64,000 nt of DNA from Catellatospora sp. IY07-71 (GCF_018326265.1 NZ_AP023360.1:6941001-7005000); one strand, 5' to 3'; positions 1-9,475 are shown, numbered from the stretch's first letter. Notes: generated by a model from the letters alone, not told the origin. Program-made: numbers and translations.

Positions 1-469
1 CGGCGATGACCGAGCCCAGCACCCGCCCGACGTGACGCATCCCGCTGCCGATGGCCGTGACGTCCGAGGTGCAGGTCGCCGTCAGGTTGCCGGCGTCCGC
101 CACCCGCGGCAGCGAGGCCCCGAGCTTGGTGATGTGCCGCGTCACCAGGTGCATGGTCATGGCGCCGGACGCGGTGCCGGTGAGCAGCTGCTGCCGGTAG
201 AAGACGGTGCCCGCGACCGCTCGCACCAGGCCCAGCGCCAGGATGACGAGGGACCACAGGACCAGCTGGCCCCGGTCGCCCTGGGTGATGCCGCGATCCA
301 CCGCCCATCCGATCGCGACCGGAATGAAGACCTGGCTCGTGTTCCAGATCCCGGAGGTCACGATCGCCCAGACCACCCCTGCCTTCTGGCGCGCGGCCAG
401 CGCGAGGAGATACCCGGCCGCCGATCTATGATCCAGTCCCTCAGTGCCAATCACGGGGATCCGCTGCAT
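1..469 (-). CDS. ABC exporter, N-terminal part (cut by window edge)
   Basis: Only the first 156 residues are in the window; the gene continues past position 1. The start is the ATG at 467-469, with AGAGGTG nine bases upstream. The visible part is a membrane-permease domain. A cytosolic stretch of about 30 residues is followed by two predicted helices (around residues 32-55 and 66-90) with the exporter-type sequence AIGWAVDRGITQGD between them. After that come the intracellular-loop residues LPRVADAGNLTATCTSDVTA, typical of ABC exporters with fused ATPases. The nucleotide-binding domain would lie outside the window. The gene is divergent from the desaturase at 739, so it probably exports the peptide product, but the substrate is inferred from location only. 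Confidence 0.85.
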   Translation of the reverse strand, partial: MQRIPVIGTEGLDHRSAAGYLLALAARQKAGVVWAIVTSGIWNTSQVFIPVAIGWAVDRGITQGDRGQLVLWSLVILALGLVRAVAGTVFYRQQLLTGTASGAMTMHLVTRHITKLGASLPRVADAGNLTATCTSDVTAIGSGMRHVGRVLGSVIA

Positions 470-738
470 CGGCGAAAGCACCTCTCGACGTTTCCAGGCG
501 TTTGCATCTGCCTATCGCTCGGATTCGCATCTCGGTCGTCGCGACCTGCTCACCCGGGTGGTCCGGATGGTAGGCTACCCGAGATCAACCCGTTGGCACA
601 GCACACAATGAACGCTCGGGTGATGCGACTTCAGCCCGCTGACAGGCATGCACGGGGTCGGGTGCCAACAGAACCCTACGAGGCCATTGTGGACAGTGGC
701 GGCCTGGCGTTGCCGCGGGGGCAGACGGAGGACATCGG

Positions 739-1704
739 GTGAAGGTCTGGAAGAACACGCCGAAGGATGCGCTTCTCCTCGGGCTCAGCGTGGCGCAGTT
801 CGGGATCACCGTGCTCACCGCGTTCGCGTGGCCCGGCGCTTCGGTTCCACTTCGGATCGCGTTCGGTGTGCTGCTCACCATGATGATGGCGTACAACATC
901 ATCGTCGTGTCCCACCTCTTCACCCACGTGCCGTGGTTCGTCAGCGACCGGCTGAACGCCGCGGTGTCGACGCTGAACTCCGTCAACATCGGCCAGTCGG
1001 TGCAGGCGTACGAACTCACCCACGTGCGCAACCATCACCGATACAACAACGACCGGCAGGGCGCCGACGGCGAGACGCGCGACCGCTCGTCCACGTACCA
1101 GAAGGGCAAGGACGGCGAGCACCAGCCGCTGCTGCCCTACGCCGTGGGCGGTGCGCTCAGCTCCCTCGCCGACCGCGCCGCCGAGCTGGCCATGGTCACC
1201 CGCGGGTGGGCGGTGGGGTCCGCCGAGGAGAACCTGCAGCGCCTGGCCTCCCGCCAGCCCGACCGCAGGCGGCGCGAGCTGCGCCAGATCCAAGTCGATC
1301 GGGCCGCACACTGCCTGGCGCTGGTCGGCTTCGCGGTGATCTCCTGGCAGTGGACGCTGTTCTGCTACCTGCCGGGGTTCGCGTGCGCGCTGGTGCTGGT
1401 GAACGTGCAGAACTACTACCGGCACTACGGCGCGGACCCCGACTCCCGCCTGACCGACTCGGTCAGCCACTACGGCAGGCTGTACAACCGGCTGACCTTC
1501 AACGACGGCTACCACCAGGAGCACCACCTCAGCCCCGCCACCCACTGGTCGCAGATGCCGGAGGTCAACGCCCGGCACCGCGAGCGGCTCGCGGCCCAGC
1601 CCCGGATCGTGAGCCCGGTCCCGGCGATGTTCGGCTTCCTGGACCGCCGCCGGGCGCTGCTGCACCAGGGACAGCCCGCCGTCGGCCGGACGGCCGCGCG
1701 ATGA
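739..1704 (+). CDS. Membrane fatty-acid desaturase/hydroxylase family protein
   Basis: This is a 321-residue integral membrane di-iron oxygenase. All three histidine boxes are present: SHLFTH (HX3H), HVRNHH (HX3HH) and HQEHH (HX2HH). They are separated by hydrophobic segments near residues 12-60 and 185-225. The GTG start at 739 is preceded by GGAGG at 727-731. The stop overlaps the ATG of the next gene (ATGA), so the two are translationally coupled. By family it should desaturate or hydroxylate an acyl chain or a carrier-bound intermediate. In this cluster it may modify a fatty acyl starter or the peptide. The exact substrate cannot be read from the sequence. Confidence 0.85.
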   Translation: MKVWKNTPKDALLLGLSVAQFGITVLTAFAWPGASVPLRIAFGVLLTMMMAYNIIVVSHLFTHVPWFVSDRLNAAVSTLNSVNIGQSVQAYELTHVRNHHRYNNDRQGADGETRDRSSTYQKGKDGEHQPLLPYAVGGALSSLADRAAELAMVTRGWAVGSAEENLQRLASRQPDRRRRELRQIQVDRAAHCLALVGFAVISWQWTLFCYLPGFACALVLVNVQNYYRHYGADPDSRLTDSVSHYGRLYNRLTFNDGYHQEHHLSPATHWSQMPEVNARHRERLAAQPRIVSPVPAMFGFLDRRRALLHQGQPAVGRTAAR

Positions 1705-2822
1705 TCCCCGAGCGCTGCAAGGTCGAGCAGTTCTTCGCCGAGTGGGACGCGGGTGTGGAGCACATCGCGTGCGCCTCGGACGTCGACGGGCTGTCGATGC
1801 AGGAGCTGCTGGAGTTCGCCGACCCCGAGGCGAGGGCGCTGTGGGCAGAGCTCGACCTCGGGTACACGGACACGCTCGGGCACCCGCTGCTGCGCGAGGC
1901 GATCGTGGAGCAGTACGCGCGCATGGCGGTCGGTGAGGTCACCGTCTGCGGTGGCGGCGCGGCCGAGGCGCTCTTCCTGCTCGCGCACGTGCTGCTGAAG
2001 CCGGGCGATCACGCGCTGGTGGTCTGGCCCGCCTTCGAATCGCTGTTCCGGATCGCGCCGGCCCTGGGCGCGACCGTCACGCCGATCGCACTCGACGCCG
2101 AGCACGGCTGGCGGCTCGACCTCGACGCCGTACGCCAGGCGCTGCGGCCCGACACCAAGGCGATCTTCGTCAACTTCCCGCACAACCCGACCGGCGCGCT
2201 GCCGAGCCGTCAGGAGTTCGAGCAGCTGCTCGCGCTCGCCCGGGAGGCGGGCGTCACGGTCGTCTCGGACGAGGTCTACCGCGGCCTTGAGTACGATCCC
2301 GCCACGACGCTGCCCGCGGCCTGCGATCTCGACGAGCAGGCCGTCAGCATCGGGGTGATGTCCAAGGGTTACGGGCTGGCCGGGCTGCGCATCGGGTGGC
2401 TGGCCACCCGCAATCAGGCGGTCACCGACGCGGCCCGCCGCCTCAAGGACTACACCACCGTGTGCGCCTCCGCACCGGCCGAGATCCTGTCGCTCATCGC
2501 CCTGCGCGCCGGGCCACAGCTGCTCGAGCGCAGCCGCGGGCTCATCCTGGCGAACCTTCCGCTCGCGGAGTCCTTCTTCAGCGGGCACGGCGACGCGTTC
2601 GAGTGGGCCGCGCCCAAGGCCGGTCCGATGGCGTTCCCGCGCCTGCGGCTGCCCGTCCCGGTCGACGCGTTCGTCGCGGACGTGGCCCGGGAGAAGGGCG
2701 TCCTGTTCCTGCCGGGCACCATCTTCGACATGACCGACAACCGGCTGCGGGTGGGGCTCGGCCGCAGCTCGCTGCCTGCCGCGCTCGAGCGCGTCGACGA
2801 CTTCCTCACCGCCAGGCGGTGA
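1701..2822 (+). CDS. PLP-dependent class I/II aminotransferase
   Basis: This is a 373-residue fold-type I aminotransferase. The N-terminal half carries GGGAAEALFLLAHVLLKPGD, the cofactor phosphate-binding region. FVNFPHNPTGALPS holds the conserved NPTG motif. VVSDEVYRGLEY supplies the Asp and Tyr that contact PLP. SKGYGLAGLRIGW holds the Schiff-base lysine, and RVGLG near the end holds the carboxylate-binding arginine. A longer reading frame extends upstream, but the ATG at 1701 overlaps the desaturase stop and is the sensible start. The protein probably makes or consumes an amino or keto acid building block for the NRPS. It is distinct from the class III aminotransferase domain inside the PKS at 9476-15211. 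Confidence 0.88.
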   Translation: MIPERCKVEQFFAEWDAGVEHIACASDVDGLSMQELLEFADPEARALWAELDLGYTDTLGHPLLREAIVEQYARMAVGEVTVCGGGAAEALFLLAHVLLKPGDHALVVWPAFESLFRIAPALGATVTPIALDAEHGWRLDLDAVRQALRPDTKAIFVNFPHNPTGALPSRQEFEQLLALAREAGVTVVSDEVYRGLEYDPATTLPAACDLDEQAVSIGVMSKGYGLAGLRIGWLATRNQAVTDAARRLKDYTTVCASAPAEILSLIALRAGPQLLERSRGLILANLPLAESFFSGHGDAFEWAAPKAGPMAFPRLRLPVPVDAFVADVAREKGVLFLPGTIFDMTDNRLRVGLGRSSLPAALERVDDFLTARR

Positions 2823-2823
2823 C

Positions 2824-2859
2824 CTCCGGGCGGTGACAACAGGCTGTCACCGCCCGGAG
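2824..2859. terminator. Bidirectional terminator hairpin
   Basis: A perfect 15-bp inverted repeat (arm CTCCGGGCGGTGACA) with a 6-base loop lies between the convergent aminotransferase (ends 2822) and the A-T protein gene (ends 2876). Its position and stem strength suggest it terminates both transcripts. There is no T-run. Confidence 0.75.
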
Positions 2860-2875
2860 CCGGCGGAGTTCCGCG

Positions 2876-4708
2876 TCAGCTGCCGCTCGTCGTGCCGGCG
2901 AGGTAGCGCTCCAGCTCGCGCCGGAAGTCGGCCAGGACGGGGTTCGTGAACAGCAGCCTGATCGGCACCCGCTGCCCCGCCTCAGCCGAGATCTCCTTCA
3001 TGAGCCGGACCGCCAGGAACGAGTCCCCACCGGCGAGGAAGAAGTCGGAATCCGCCGTCGCGGGCGTGTTCAGCAGCGTCGACCAGGCCCGTTCCAGAGA
3101 CGTGGGCTCGTCGGCCGCCACCGGCTGCTCGGCCTCCGGCGCGAGCGCGAGCAGGGCGCCTTCGTCGAGCTTGCCGTTGGGCGACAGAGGCAGCCCGTCG
3201 ACCAGGACGACGCGCCGGGGCTGCATGTACGGGGGAAGCCTGTCGCGCACGGTCTCGCGGACGGAGGCGAGCAGGTCCGATGTCTCGATCTCCGGCCCGC
3301 CGCGCTGCGGCACGATGAAGAGCAGCAGCTCGACGACATCGTCACCCCGTCGTGCCGCGACGGCGGACTGGGCCACGCCGGGCACGGCCCGCACGACTGC
3401 CTCGATCTCCTCGGGCTCGATCCGGTATCCGCGGACCTTCAGCTGCCGGTCGGCTCGGCCCCGGTAATCGAGCAGGCCGGGCTCCGCCCAGGCCACCACA
3501 TCGCCGGTCCGGTACACCCGTACCGCCGGCAGCCGCGGGTTGAGGTCGGCGAGGCTGTGGAACCTGGCGTTCGTGAGCTCCTCCCGGCCCAGGTAGCCGC
3601 GGGCCAGCCCGACGCCGCTCACATACAGCTCACCGGGCTGGTCGAGGGCCTCCACCTGATTGCCGTCCGCGTCCAGCACCCACAGCCCGGTCTCGGCGAC
3701 GGCCTCGCCGATGAGCACGCGCCGCTCGCCCAGCGGATGCGGGCACTTCCACGCCGTCGTGTACACCGAGCATTCCGACGGCCCGTACATGTTGAGGACC
3801 TCGCCCGTGCTGCGCTCCTGCCACCGCTTGACCAGCTCCGGCGACAGCGCTTCGCCGCCTGCGAGGAGATAGCGCACCGAGTCGTACCGTTCGGTGGCCG
3901 GGCGGCTCGCGAGGAACAGGTCCAGCAGCGACGGCACGTAGTGCAGGATCGTCACGCCCTGCTCGGCCAGCACGTCGGCCAGGTAGTCCGTGTCCCGCTG
4001 CACCCCGGGCCGGGCGCAGAACAGCTTTCCGCCCGCGGTCAGGGCCCAGTAGAGCTCGGCCACCGAGACGTCGAAGCCGCACGCCGTCTTGTAGAGGACG
4101 ACGTCGGACTCGCTCATCGGGCAGAAGTCCTGCAGCCAGCGCAGCCGTGAGCTGAGGCCGGCGTGGGTGATCAGCGACGCCTTCGGAGCGCCGGTGGTGC
4201 CCGAGGTGTAGATCAGATAAGCACCGTCGGAGCCCTTGATGTCGACCGGGGTGAAGCGGTCGTCGGGCGTGCTCGGGGCCTGGTCCGCATCGTCGATGAC
4301 GTAGACCTCGTGCTGCTTGGGCACGCGGTCCCGCAGCGACCGGCTGCACACGACCAGCGTGGGAGCGCAGTCATCGAGGATGTACTCGAGGCGGGACAGC
4401 GGATCGTCCGGATCGACCGCGACGTGGGCGGCCCCGGCGAAGAGGACCGCGACCTGCGCCAGCACCAGCTCGACGGACCGCTCGACGTAGACCGCGACGA
4501 TGTCTCCGGGCCGCACGCCGGCCGCGCCGATCTCGGCGGCCAGCCGGCGCACCCGCGAGCCGAGCCGGGCCCGGTCGAGCGACTGACGCGCATCGGCCAG
4601 GGCCACCGCGGACGGCGACGAGCGCCAGGTCTCCTCCAGCATGGCCGTGATCGTCTGGTCTGCCGCTTCCACTACCACACCAAATCTCCCCTGCTCGATG
4701 TCCGTCAC
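2876..4708 (-). CDS. NRPS adenylation-thiolation (A-T) didomain protein
   Basis: A 610-residue protein activates an amino acid as the adenylate and loads it on its own carrier domain. Adenylation core motifs are clear: LIYTSGTTGAPK (A3), FDVSVAEL (A4), NMYGPSE (A5), YRTGD (A7), RGRADRQLKVRGYRIEPEEIE (A8; written here only as its position near residue 400) and PNGKLDE with the catalytic Lys (A10). Residues equivalent to GrsA 235/236/239 read D, V, A. The carrier motif FLAGGDSF with the phosphopantetheine Ser is near residue 570. No condensation, epimerization or thioesterase domain follows. The GTG start at 4708 overlaps the stop of the upstream A-T-C gene (GTGA). The C domain ending that protein is the natural partner that would join its residue to this one. 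The substrate amino acid is not assigned. Confidence 0.9.
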   Translation of the reverse strand: MTDIEQGRFGVVVEAADQTITAMLEETWRSSPSAVALADARQSLDRARLGSRVRRLAAEIGAAGVRPGDIVAVYVERSVELVLAQVAVLFAGAAHVAVDPDDPLSRLEYILDDCAPTLVVCSRSLRDRVPKQHEVYVIDDADQAPSTPDDRFTPVDIKGSDGAYLIYTSGTTGAPKASLITHAGLSSRLRWLQDFCPMSESDVVLYKTACGFDVSVAELYWALTAGGKLFCARPGVQRDTDYLADVLAEQGVTILHYVPSLLDLFLASRPATERYDSVRYLLAGGEALSPELVKRWQERSTGEVLNMYGPSECSVYTTAWKCPHPLGERRVLIGEAVAETGLWVLDADGNQVEALDQPGELYVSGVGLARGYLGREELTNARFHSLADLNPRLPAVRVYRTGDVVAWAEPGLLDYRGRADRQLKVRGYRIEPEEIEAVVRAVPGVAQSAVAARRGDDVVELLLFIVPQRGGPEIETSDLLASVRETVRDRLPPYMQPRRVVLVDGLPLSPNGKLDEGALLALAPEAEQPVAADEPTSLERAWSTLLNTPATADSDFFLAGGDSFLAVRLMKEISAEAGQRVPIRLLFTNPVLADFRRELERYLAGTTSGS

Positions 4709-7665
4709 AGCTGGTCCAGCCGGGTGGCGGTGCGGTCCAGCACCGCCTGCAGCACCCGGTCGCCGACGTGCTCGCACTGCCGGCTGCCGACCAGATCGAG
4801 GCCGCCCTCGGCGTCCGGGACGACCTCGAACAGCAGCTCGACCGGGGCGCGCCGGGTCGTGATGCGGTGATACGTCGTGTCGCCGCCGAGCGTCAGCGCC
4901 GCCGCCGGATGATCCTGGTACGCGAACATCACCTGGTACAGCGGGTTGCGGCCGGTGCGGGGAGGGTTCAGCGCGAGCCGGATGCCGTGCAGCCCGGCCG
5001 TGTTGCGGGGCAGGCACCAGCGAAGTTCCGCCGCGGTCGCGGCGACGTACGCCGGCCAGCTCAGGTCCCCGGACGGCGGCCGCACGCAGACCACGTTGAT
5101 GAGGCAGTCGACGACGTCCGTCTCGGCGCTCGACCGGGTGCGCGTCGGCAGGCCCACCAGGAAGTCGTCGCGCTCCGCCTGCTCGGTGAGGGCCTGGGTG
5201 AAAGCCGCGAGGACCACCCCGAAGATCGACTGCCCGCGAGCCGCGGCCCACTCGCGTAGCGCCGCCGCACGCTCGGCGGTGAGCCGCCTGCCGGAGACGT
5301 GCCCGGTGTCCGGGCATTCGCCTGCGCACGCGTCGTCCGGCCGGTCTCGCCAGGCGATCTCGGCAGCGCCCGCCAGATGGCGTACCCACTGCTCGGTGAG
5401 GCCGGGGCGCGCGGGCTCAGGCAGCCGCAGCACCGGTGCCGTCGCCCAGACCGGCGCCCTTCCCCGCCGGCGCGCTTCGTACGCGGTGGACAGGTCCCGG
5501 GCCAGCACGGACTCGGACCACCCGTCGAACGCCACGTGGTGCACGCCGATGCCGAGCACCGACGTGCCGTCGGCCCCGGCTCCGATCGCGGCCCGCCAGA
5601 CCAGGCCCGCTTCCAGGTCGAGCGGCTCGTACAGCGCGTCCAGCACCCGGCTCATGGCGTCGGCGGCGGCCGCCACCTCGGCCAGCGGCACGTCCCCCCC
5701 AATCAGCGGTATGGCCCGGGGCGAAGGCTCCAGCAGGTAGCGCGAGCGCAGCGCCGGGTGCCGCTGTTGCACGTCGCGCAGCGCGAGGGCCAGCGCCGCC
5801 CGGTCGACGTCCCCGCGCAGCTGCCAGAGCATCGGGCTCAGCGCGGCATCGTCCTGGTCCATCGCGTGCTGGAGCAGGAAGCTCGCCTGCTCGTCGGTGA
5901 GGAGCCGGACCTCGGCGGGGCCCCTCTCCGCCGTGCGCGCGGCCGCGGGCGCGGCGGCGATGGCCGAGACGATCTCGCCGATCGACTCGAGGCCGGCGAG
6001 CAGCTGCACGGGGACCTCGCGGTCGAGGTCACGCGAGGCCCGGATCGCGAGCCGCATCAGATCCAGCGAGGATCCGCCCAGGCCCCACCAGGTGTCGTGC
6101 GCGGTCGGCGGCGCACTGAAGCGCATGTCGCGGGTGAGTTCGAGAAACACCGCCCAGTCCGGGTCGGCGGGGGCGGGGCTCGGCTGCTCCGGCGCCCGGC
6201 TCGCGGCCAGCAGGGCCCCGACGGCGGCCTCGTCCAGCTTCCCGTTGGCGGTCAGCGGCATGCGCGCCACCCCGACCACCAGCGACGGCACGAGCGGGGG
6301 CGGGAGCCTGCGCCGCAGGTGCTCACGCAGCGCGTCGGCGGTGCACGTCCCGGTGTAGACCAGCGCCAGGCTCTGGACCAGGCCGGACGCCTCGGCGTGG
6401 AGCGACGTGAGCGCACAGGCGCCGACGCCGTCGTGTTCGGCCGCGACGCGCTCGATCTCGCCGGGATCGACGCGGTGGCCGCGGATCTTCAGTTGGCGGT
6501 CCGCGCGGCCGTGGAAGTACAGGAGCCCGTCGCGGCAGCTCACGAGGTCGCCGGTGGCGTAGGACCGAGGGGCGCTGTCGAGCCGGAAACCGCCCGTGTC
6601 GGCGCGGCCGACGTAGCCGAGCCCGACCCGCGGTCCGGAGACCACCAGCTCTCCCACCGCCCCGTCCGCGACGGGCCGTCCGTCCCGCTCCAGGGTCAGC
6701 GTCGTGGCCGCCACCGCCGTGCCGAGGGGCACGCCCAGGTCGCTGTCCAGGTCGGCCGGGCGGACCTGGTGCGTGGTGACGAAGACGGTCGCCTCGGCGG
6801 GTCCGTAGCCGTTGGTCAGCGCCACGGTGTCGCCGTATCGGTCCAGGAACCGGCGGGCATGCGCCACGGACAGGCGCTCGCCGCCGGTGAGCACGTGCCG
6901 CAGGCCTTCGAAGCAGGCCGGGTCCTCGTCGACGAGCATGGTGAAGATGCTCGCCGTCAGCCAGGCGGTGTTCACGCCGTCGCGGATCGCGGCCCGCAGT
7001 TCGGCCGCGTCGAGCAGCGCGCCGTCGCCGAGCAGCCGCACGCTGCCGCCGGTGGTCAGGACGCTCCACAGCTCCAGGGTCAGCGCGTCCCACGGCAGGG
7101 CGGCCGCGCAGAGCATCACCGTCGTCTCGTCGAGGCGCATGAAGTCGCACTTCTCGAACAGCAGCACCGTTCCGGCATGCGGCACGAGGGCCCCCTTGGG
7201 GTCGCCCGTCGTCCCGGAGGTGAAGAACACCGAGGCCGGATCCTCCGCCACGGACAGGTCCGGCGGCGGGTCGAGGCCGCACGACGGCTTCGGCGTCCAG
7301 GCCGCCGGGCCGCCCGGCCAGCTGGTGCCTATGACGGTGGCCGCGCCGAGGCTGCGGACGGCCGCGTCAAGCCGGCTCCGGTGCCAGTTCGGGTCCAGGA
7401 TCGCGTAGGCCGCGCCCGCCTTCAGCACGGCGAGCAAAGTGACGACCAGATCCGCCGACCGTCCCATCACGACTGCCACACAGTCGCTTCTGGATACGAC
7501 ACCGGAGCGGATGAGCTGGGCCGCGAGGTCGTCTGACAGGGCGTCGAGCTGGCCGTAGGTGAGTGTGCGGCCCGTGCCGATGACGGCCGGTGCTTCGGGA
7601 TTCAGCCGGGCTCGGTGGCGAAAGGCACCGTGGATGGTCCCCTGGCTGTACCCCGTCATTGACAT
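4705..7665 (-). CDS. NRPS A-T-C tridomain protein
   Basis: A 986-residue NRPS starts at the ATG at 7665. Residues 1-500 are an adenylation domain (FFTSGTTGDPKGALVPH, NGYGPAEATVF, YATGDL, ANGKLDE). Residues 510-580 are a carrier domain (WWGLGGSSLDLMRL, with the phosphopantetheine Ser). Residues 590-986 are a condensation domain with the intact motif HHVAFDG, so both histidines and the Asp are present. The A4 region reads PWDALTLELW, giving D, A, L at positions equivalent to GrsA 235/236/239. A C-terminal C domain implies transfer of its aminoacyl unit to the next carrier, presumably the A-T protein encoded directly downstream with a 4-base overlap. It is transcribed away from the thioesterase gene at 7882, with a 216-bp shared upstream region. 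Confidence 0.9.
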   Translation of the reverse strand: MSMTGYSQGTIHGAFRHRARLNPEAPAVIGTGRTLTYGQLDALSDDLAAQLIRSGVVSRSDCVAVVMGRSADLVVTLLAVLKAGAAYAILDPNWHRSRLDAAVRSLGAATVIGTSWPGGPAAWTPKPSCGLDPPPDLSVAEDPASVFFTSGTTGDPKGALVPHAGTVLLFEKCDFMRLDETTVMLCAAALPWDALTLELWSVLTTGGSVRLLGDGALLDAAELRAAIRDGVNTAWLTASIFTMLVDEDPACFEGLRHVLTGGERLSVAHARRFLDRYGDTVALTNGYGPAEATVFVTTHQVRPADLDSDLGVPLGTAVAATTLTLERDGRPVADGAVGELVVSGPRVGLGYVGRADTGGFRLDSAPRSYATGDLVSCRDGLLYFHGRADRQLKIRGHRVDPGEIERVAAEHDGVGACALTSLHAEASGLVQSLALVYTGTCTADALREHLRRRLPPPLVPSLVVGVARMPLTANGKLDEAAVGALLAASRAPEQPSPAPADPDWAVFLELTRDMRFSAPPTAHDTWWGLGGSSLDLMRLAIRASRDLDREVPVQLLAGLESIGEIVSAIAAAPAAARTAERGPAEVRLLTDEQASFLLQHAMDQDDAALSPMLWQLRGDVDRAALALALRDVQQRHPALRSRYLLEPSPRAIPLIGGDVPLAEVAAAADAMSRVLDALYEPLDLEAGLVWRAAIGAGADGTSVLGIGVHHVAFDGWSESVLARDLSTAYEARRRGRAPVWATAPVLRLPEPARPGLTEQWVRHLAGAAEIAWRDRPDDACAGECPDTGHVSGRRLTAERAAALREWAAARGQSIFGVVLAAFTQALTEQAERDDFLVGLPTRTRSSAETDVVDCLINVVCVRPPSGDLSWPAYVAATAAELRWCLPRNTAGLHGIRLALNPPRTGRNPLYQVMFAYQDHPAAALTLGGDTTYHRITTRRAPVELLFEVVPDAEGGLDLVGSRQCEHVGDRVLQAVLDRTATRLDQL

Positions 7666-7881
7666 TCACCGTCCCGCTGAAGCTGACGCATCACGGAGAT
7701 GCCTACCATATCAAGGCGCACAGGCATGTACCTGAATCACTTGACGCAGCTCAAAGCGCTTGGCCTGGCGGCGTCCGGCCGCAGCCCGTACCCTCGTGAA
7801 CCATGAGCGATCTCCATTCCGGCCCGCGAAAGCAACAAGGCAGACGGCCGTCCGTCCCGTGCGCTTCCCGGTCGTAGCGGA

Positions 7882-8625
7882 ATGCAGATCTCCTGGGAAC
7901 CGTTGCGGTCCGAGCCCGAACCACAGCGGTTGTTGTTTCTCGCCCCGCATGTCGGCGGCGGCGCGGCGGTCGGTCGTGACCTCGCGCGCAGCCTCCCGGA
8001 CGGCTGGGCCGTCTACGGCCTGGTGCTGCCGGGACGCGAACGGCTGATCGCCGAGCCGGTGGACTGGGAGTTCGATGCGGCGGTCGCCGTAGCCGCCGAC
8101 GCTCTGGAGGATGTCGCCGCCCGGCACCCGACCGCCGCGGTGCTGGGCTTGGGCCAGTGCTCAGGAGCCTGGCTGATGTATGCGATCCTCGCGCGCGCCG
8201 CGTCGCGGCCGGGGTCGCGGGCGCGGCTGATGGTCGCGGTCAGCCAGGGCGCATGGCACCTCCCCCGGGTGCACCCCGACCTGCCGGAGTCGTCCGAGAC
8301 GCTGTGGGCCCAGCTCGTCGCGTCCGGTGACGCGCAGCCCGCCGTCGCCGAGGACGAGGACGCCCGCGACCTGCTGGAGCCCGTCATCCGCGCCGACTAC
8401 ACGGCGGTGGCTGGCTTCCCGTACGCCGCCGACCCGCTGAAGATCCCGCTGCTCGTCATCGCGGGTGCCGAGGACCGCGACATCGACCGCTCGGTGGCGC
8501 AGTCGTGGGCGGACTACTGCACCCGGCTGGAGTTCGAAGAAGTCTCCGGCGGTCACTACCTGCTGCAGGAGAACCCGGCGGCGGTCGCCCGCGCCGTCGT
8601 CGAGCGGGCAGACCTGGGCTCGTGA
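7882..8625 (+). CDS. Type II thioesterase with cysteine nucleophile
   Basis: This is a 247-residue alpha/beta hydrolase of the free-standing thioesterase family found in NRPS/PKS clusters. The N-terminus LLFLAPHVGGGAAVGRDLA matches the oxyanion region usually written FPHAGG. The nucleophile elbow reads GLGQCSGAW, so the usual GHSxG serine is replaced by cysteine. The acid (IAGAEDRDID) and the histidine (SGGHYLL) are in their normal places, giving a Cys-Asp-His triad. It precedes a second, canonical type II thioesterase. Because no synthetase here has a fused thioesterase, this protein could release the product or clear stalled carriers. Cysteine thioesterases are known to catalyse strained-ring formation in some NRPS systems, but that role is only a possibility here. 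Confidence 0.82.
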   Translation: MQISWEPLRSEPEPQRLLFLAPHVGGGAAVGRDLARSLPDGWAVYGLVLPGRERLIAEPVDWEFDAAVAVAADALEDVAARHPTAAVLGLGQCSGAWLMYAILARAASRPGSRARLMVAVSQGAWHLPRVHPDLPESSETLWAQLVASGDAQPAVAEDEDARDLLEPVIRADYTAVAGFPYAADPLKIPLLVIAGAEDRDIDRSVAQSWADYCTRLEFEEVSGGHYLLQENPAAVARAVVERADLGS

Positions 8626-8674
8626 TCGCGGAAGCCGCCCGCCCCGCCGTGCCGGGCTGTTCGGGAGCGGCCGC

Positions 8675-9469
8675 GTGAACGGCGACGCACCCCCGCTCCA
8701 CGACCTCCTGCGGTCCTTCCCCGACGCCGTGGCCCCGCGGGATCCGGCCGCGCCACCGACGCGCACCGTCTACTGTGTCCCGTCGGCCGGCACCGGGGCG
8801 CGGACCTTCCTGGCCGCCTTCGCGCAGTCGACGCTGCGGGTGAACCTGCGCGCGGTGCAGCTGCCCGGCCGCGAGGACCGGTTCGGCGAGCCGTGTATGG
8901 ACGACATCCGGGACATGGCCGCGCTCGTCGCCGATGCCGTCGCCGCCGACCGGCACGGTGCGGACTACGCGCTGTTCGGGCACAGCTTCGGCGGCCTGGT
9001 GATGCTGGAGACCGCGCGCCGCCTGGAGCGGATCGGCGCACCGGCGCCGGCGGTCCTGGCGATCGCCGCCTGCGCCCCGCCGCATCTGCCGGCCTTCGCC
9101 CGCTACGACGAGCTGGAGCCCGCGGAGATCGTCGAGGCCCTCCAGGAGCTGGGCGGGCTGGACTTCAGCGGGCGGCGCGCCGAGCTGCTGATGCCGCTCG
9201 TCCTGCCCGCGCTGGCCGCCGACGCCCGGGCGTGCACCCGTTACCTGGACGACGCCGGTGGGGACAGGGTCACCTGCCCCATCCTGGCCATGAGCGGTTC
9301 GCACGATCCGGCGCTCACCATCGAGGAGGCGGCCGGCTGGCGCGAGTACACCGCGGCCGCGTTCGAGGCGCGGGAGTACCCGGGCGGGCACTTCTTCCCG
9401 CAGGAGTCGGCGCTGCCGCTCAGCGCCGTCGTCGGCTGGAAGCACCGGCTGCCAGCCGACGGCGGGTGA
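8675..9469 (+). CDS. Type II thioesterase (serine nucleophile)
   Basis: This is a 264-residue alpha/beta hydrolase with the canonical elbow ALFGHSFGGLVM, the acid in SGSHDP and the histidine in YPGGHFFP. The N-terminal VYCVPSAGTGARTF is the oxyanion segment. The GTG start at 8675 is preceded by GGGAGCGG; longer upstream readings of the frame overlap the previous gene and are unlikely. Proteins of this family remove wrongly primed or stalled acyl groups from carrier proteins. Its gene follows the Cys-type thioesterase by about 50 bp in the same direction and converges on the PKS gene, whose stop lies 7 bp away. Confidence 0.9.
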   Translation: MNGDAPPLHDLLRSFPDAVAPRDPAAPPTRTVYCVPSAGTGARTFLAAFAQSTLRVNLRAVQLPGREDRFGEPCMDDIRDMAALVADAVAADRHGADYALFGHSFGGLVMLETARRLERIGAPAPAVLAIAACAPPHLPAFARYDELEPAEIVEALQELGGLDFSGRRAELLMPLVLPALAADARACTRYLDDAGGDRVTCPILAMSGSHDPALTIEEAAGWREYTAAAFEAREYPGGHFFPQESALPLSAVVGWKHRLPADGG

Positions 9470-9475
9470 GTGAGC

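Noticed and set aside
648-2822. Long 724-residue reading frame covering the desaturase and the aminotransferase
   Set aside because: Its first half is the desaturase gene read in another frame, giving Arg/Pro-rich sequence without homology. Only the part from 1701 is a real protein.
2876-5389. 837-residue frame extending the A-T protein upstream
   Set aside because: The extension overlaps the A-T-C gene in another frame and is low-complexity. The GTG at 4708 with its GTGA overlap is the natural start.
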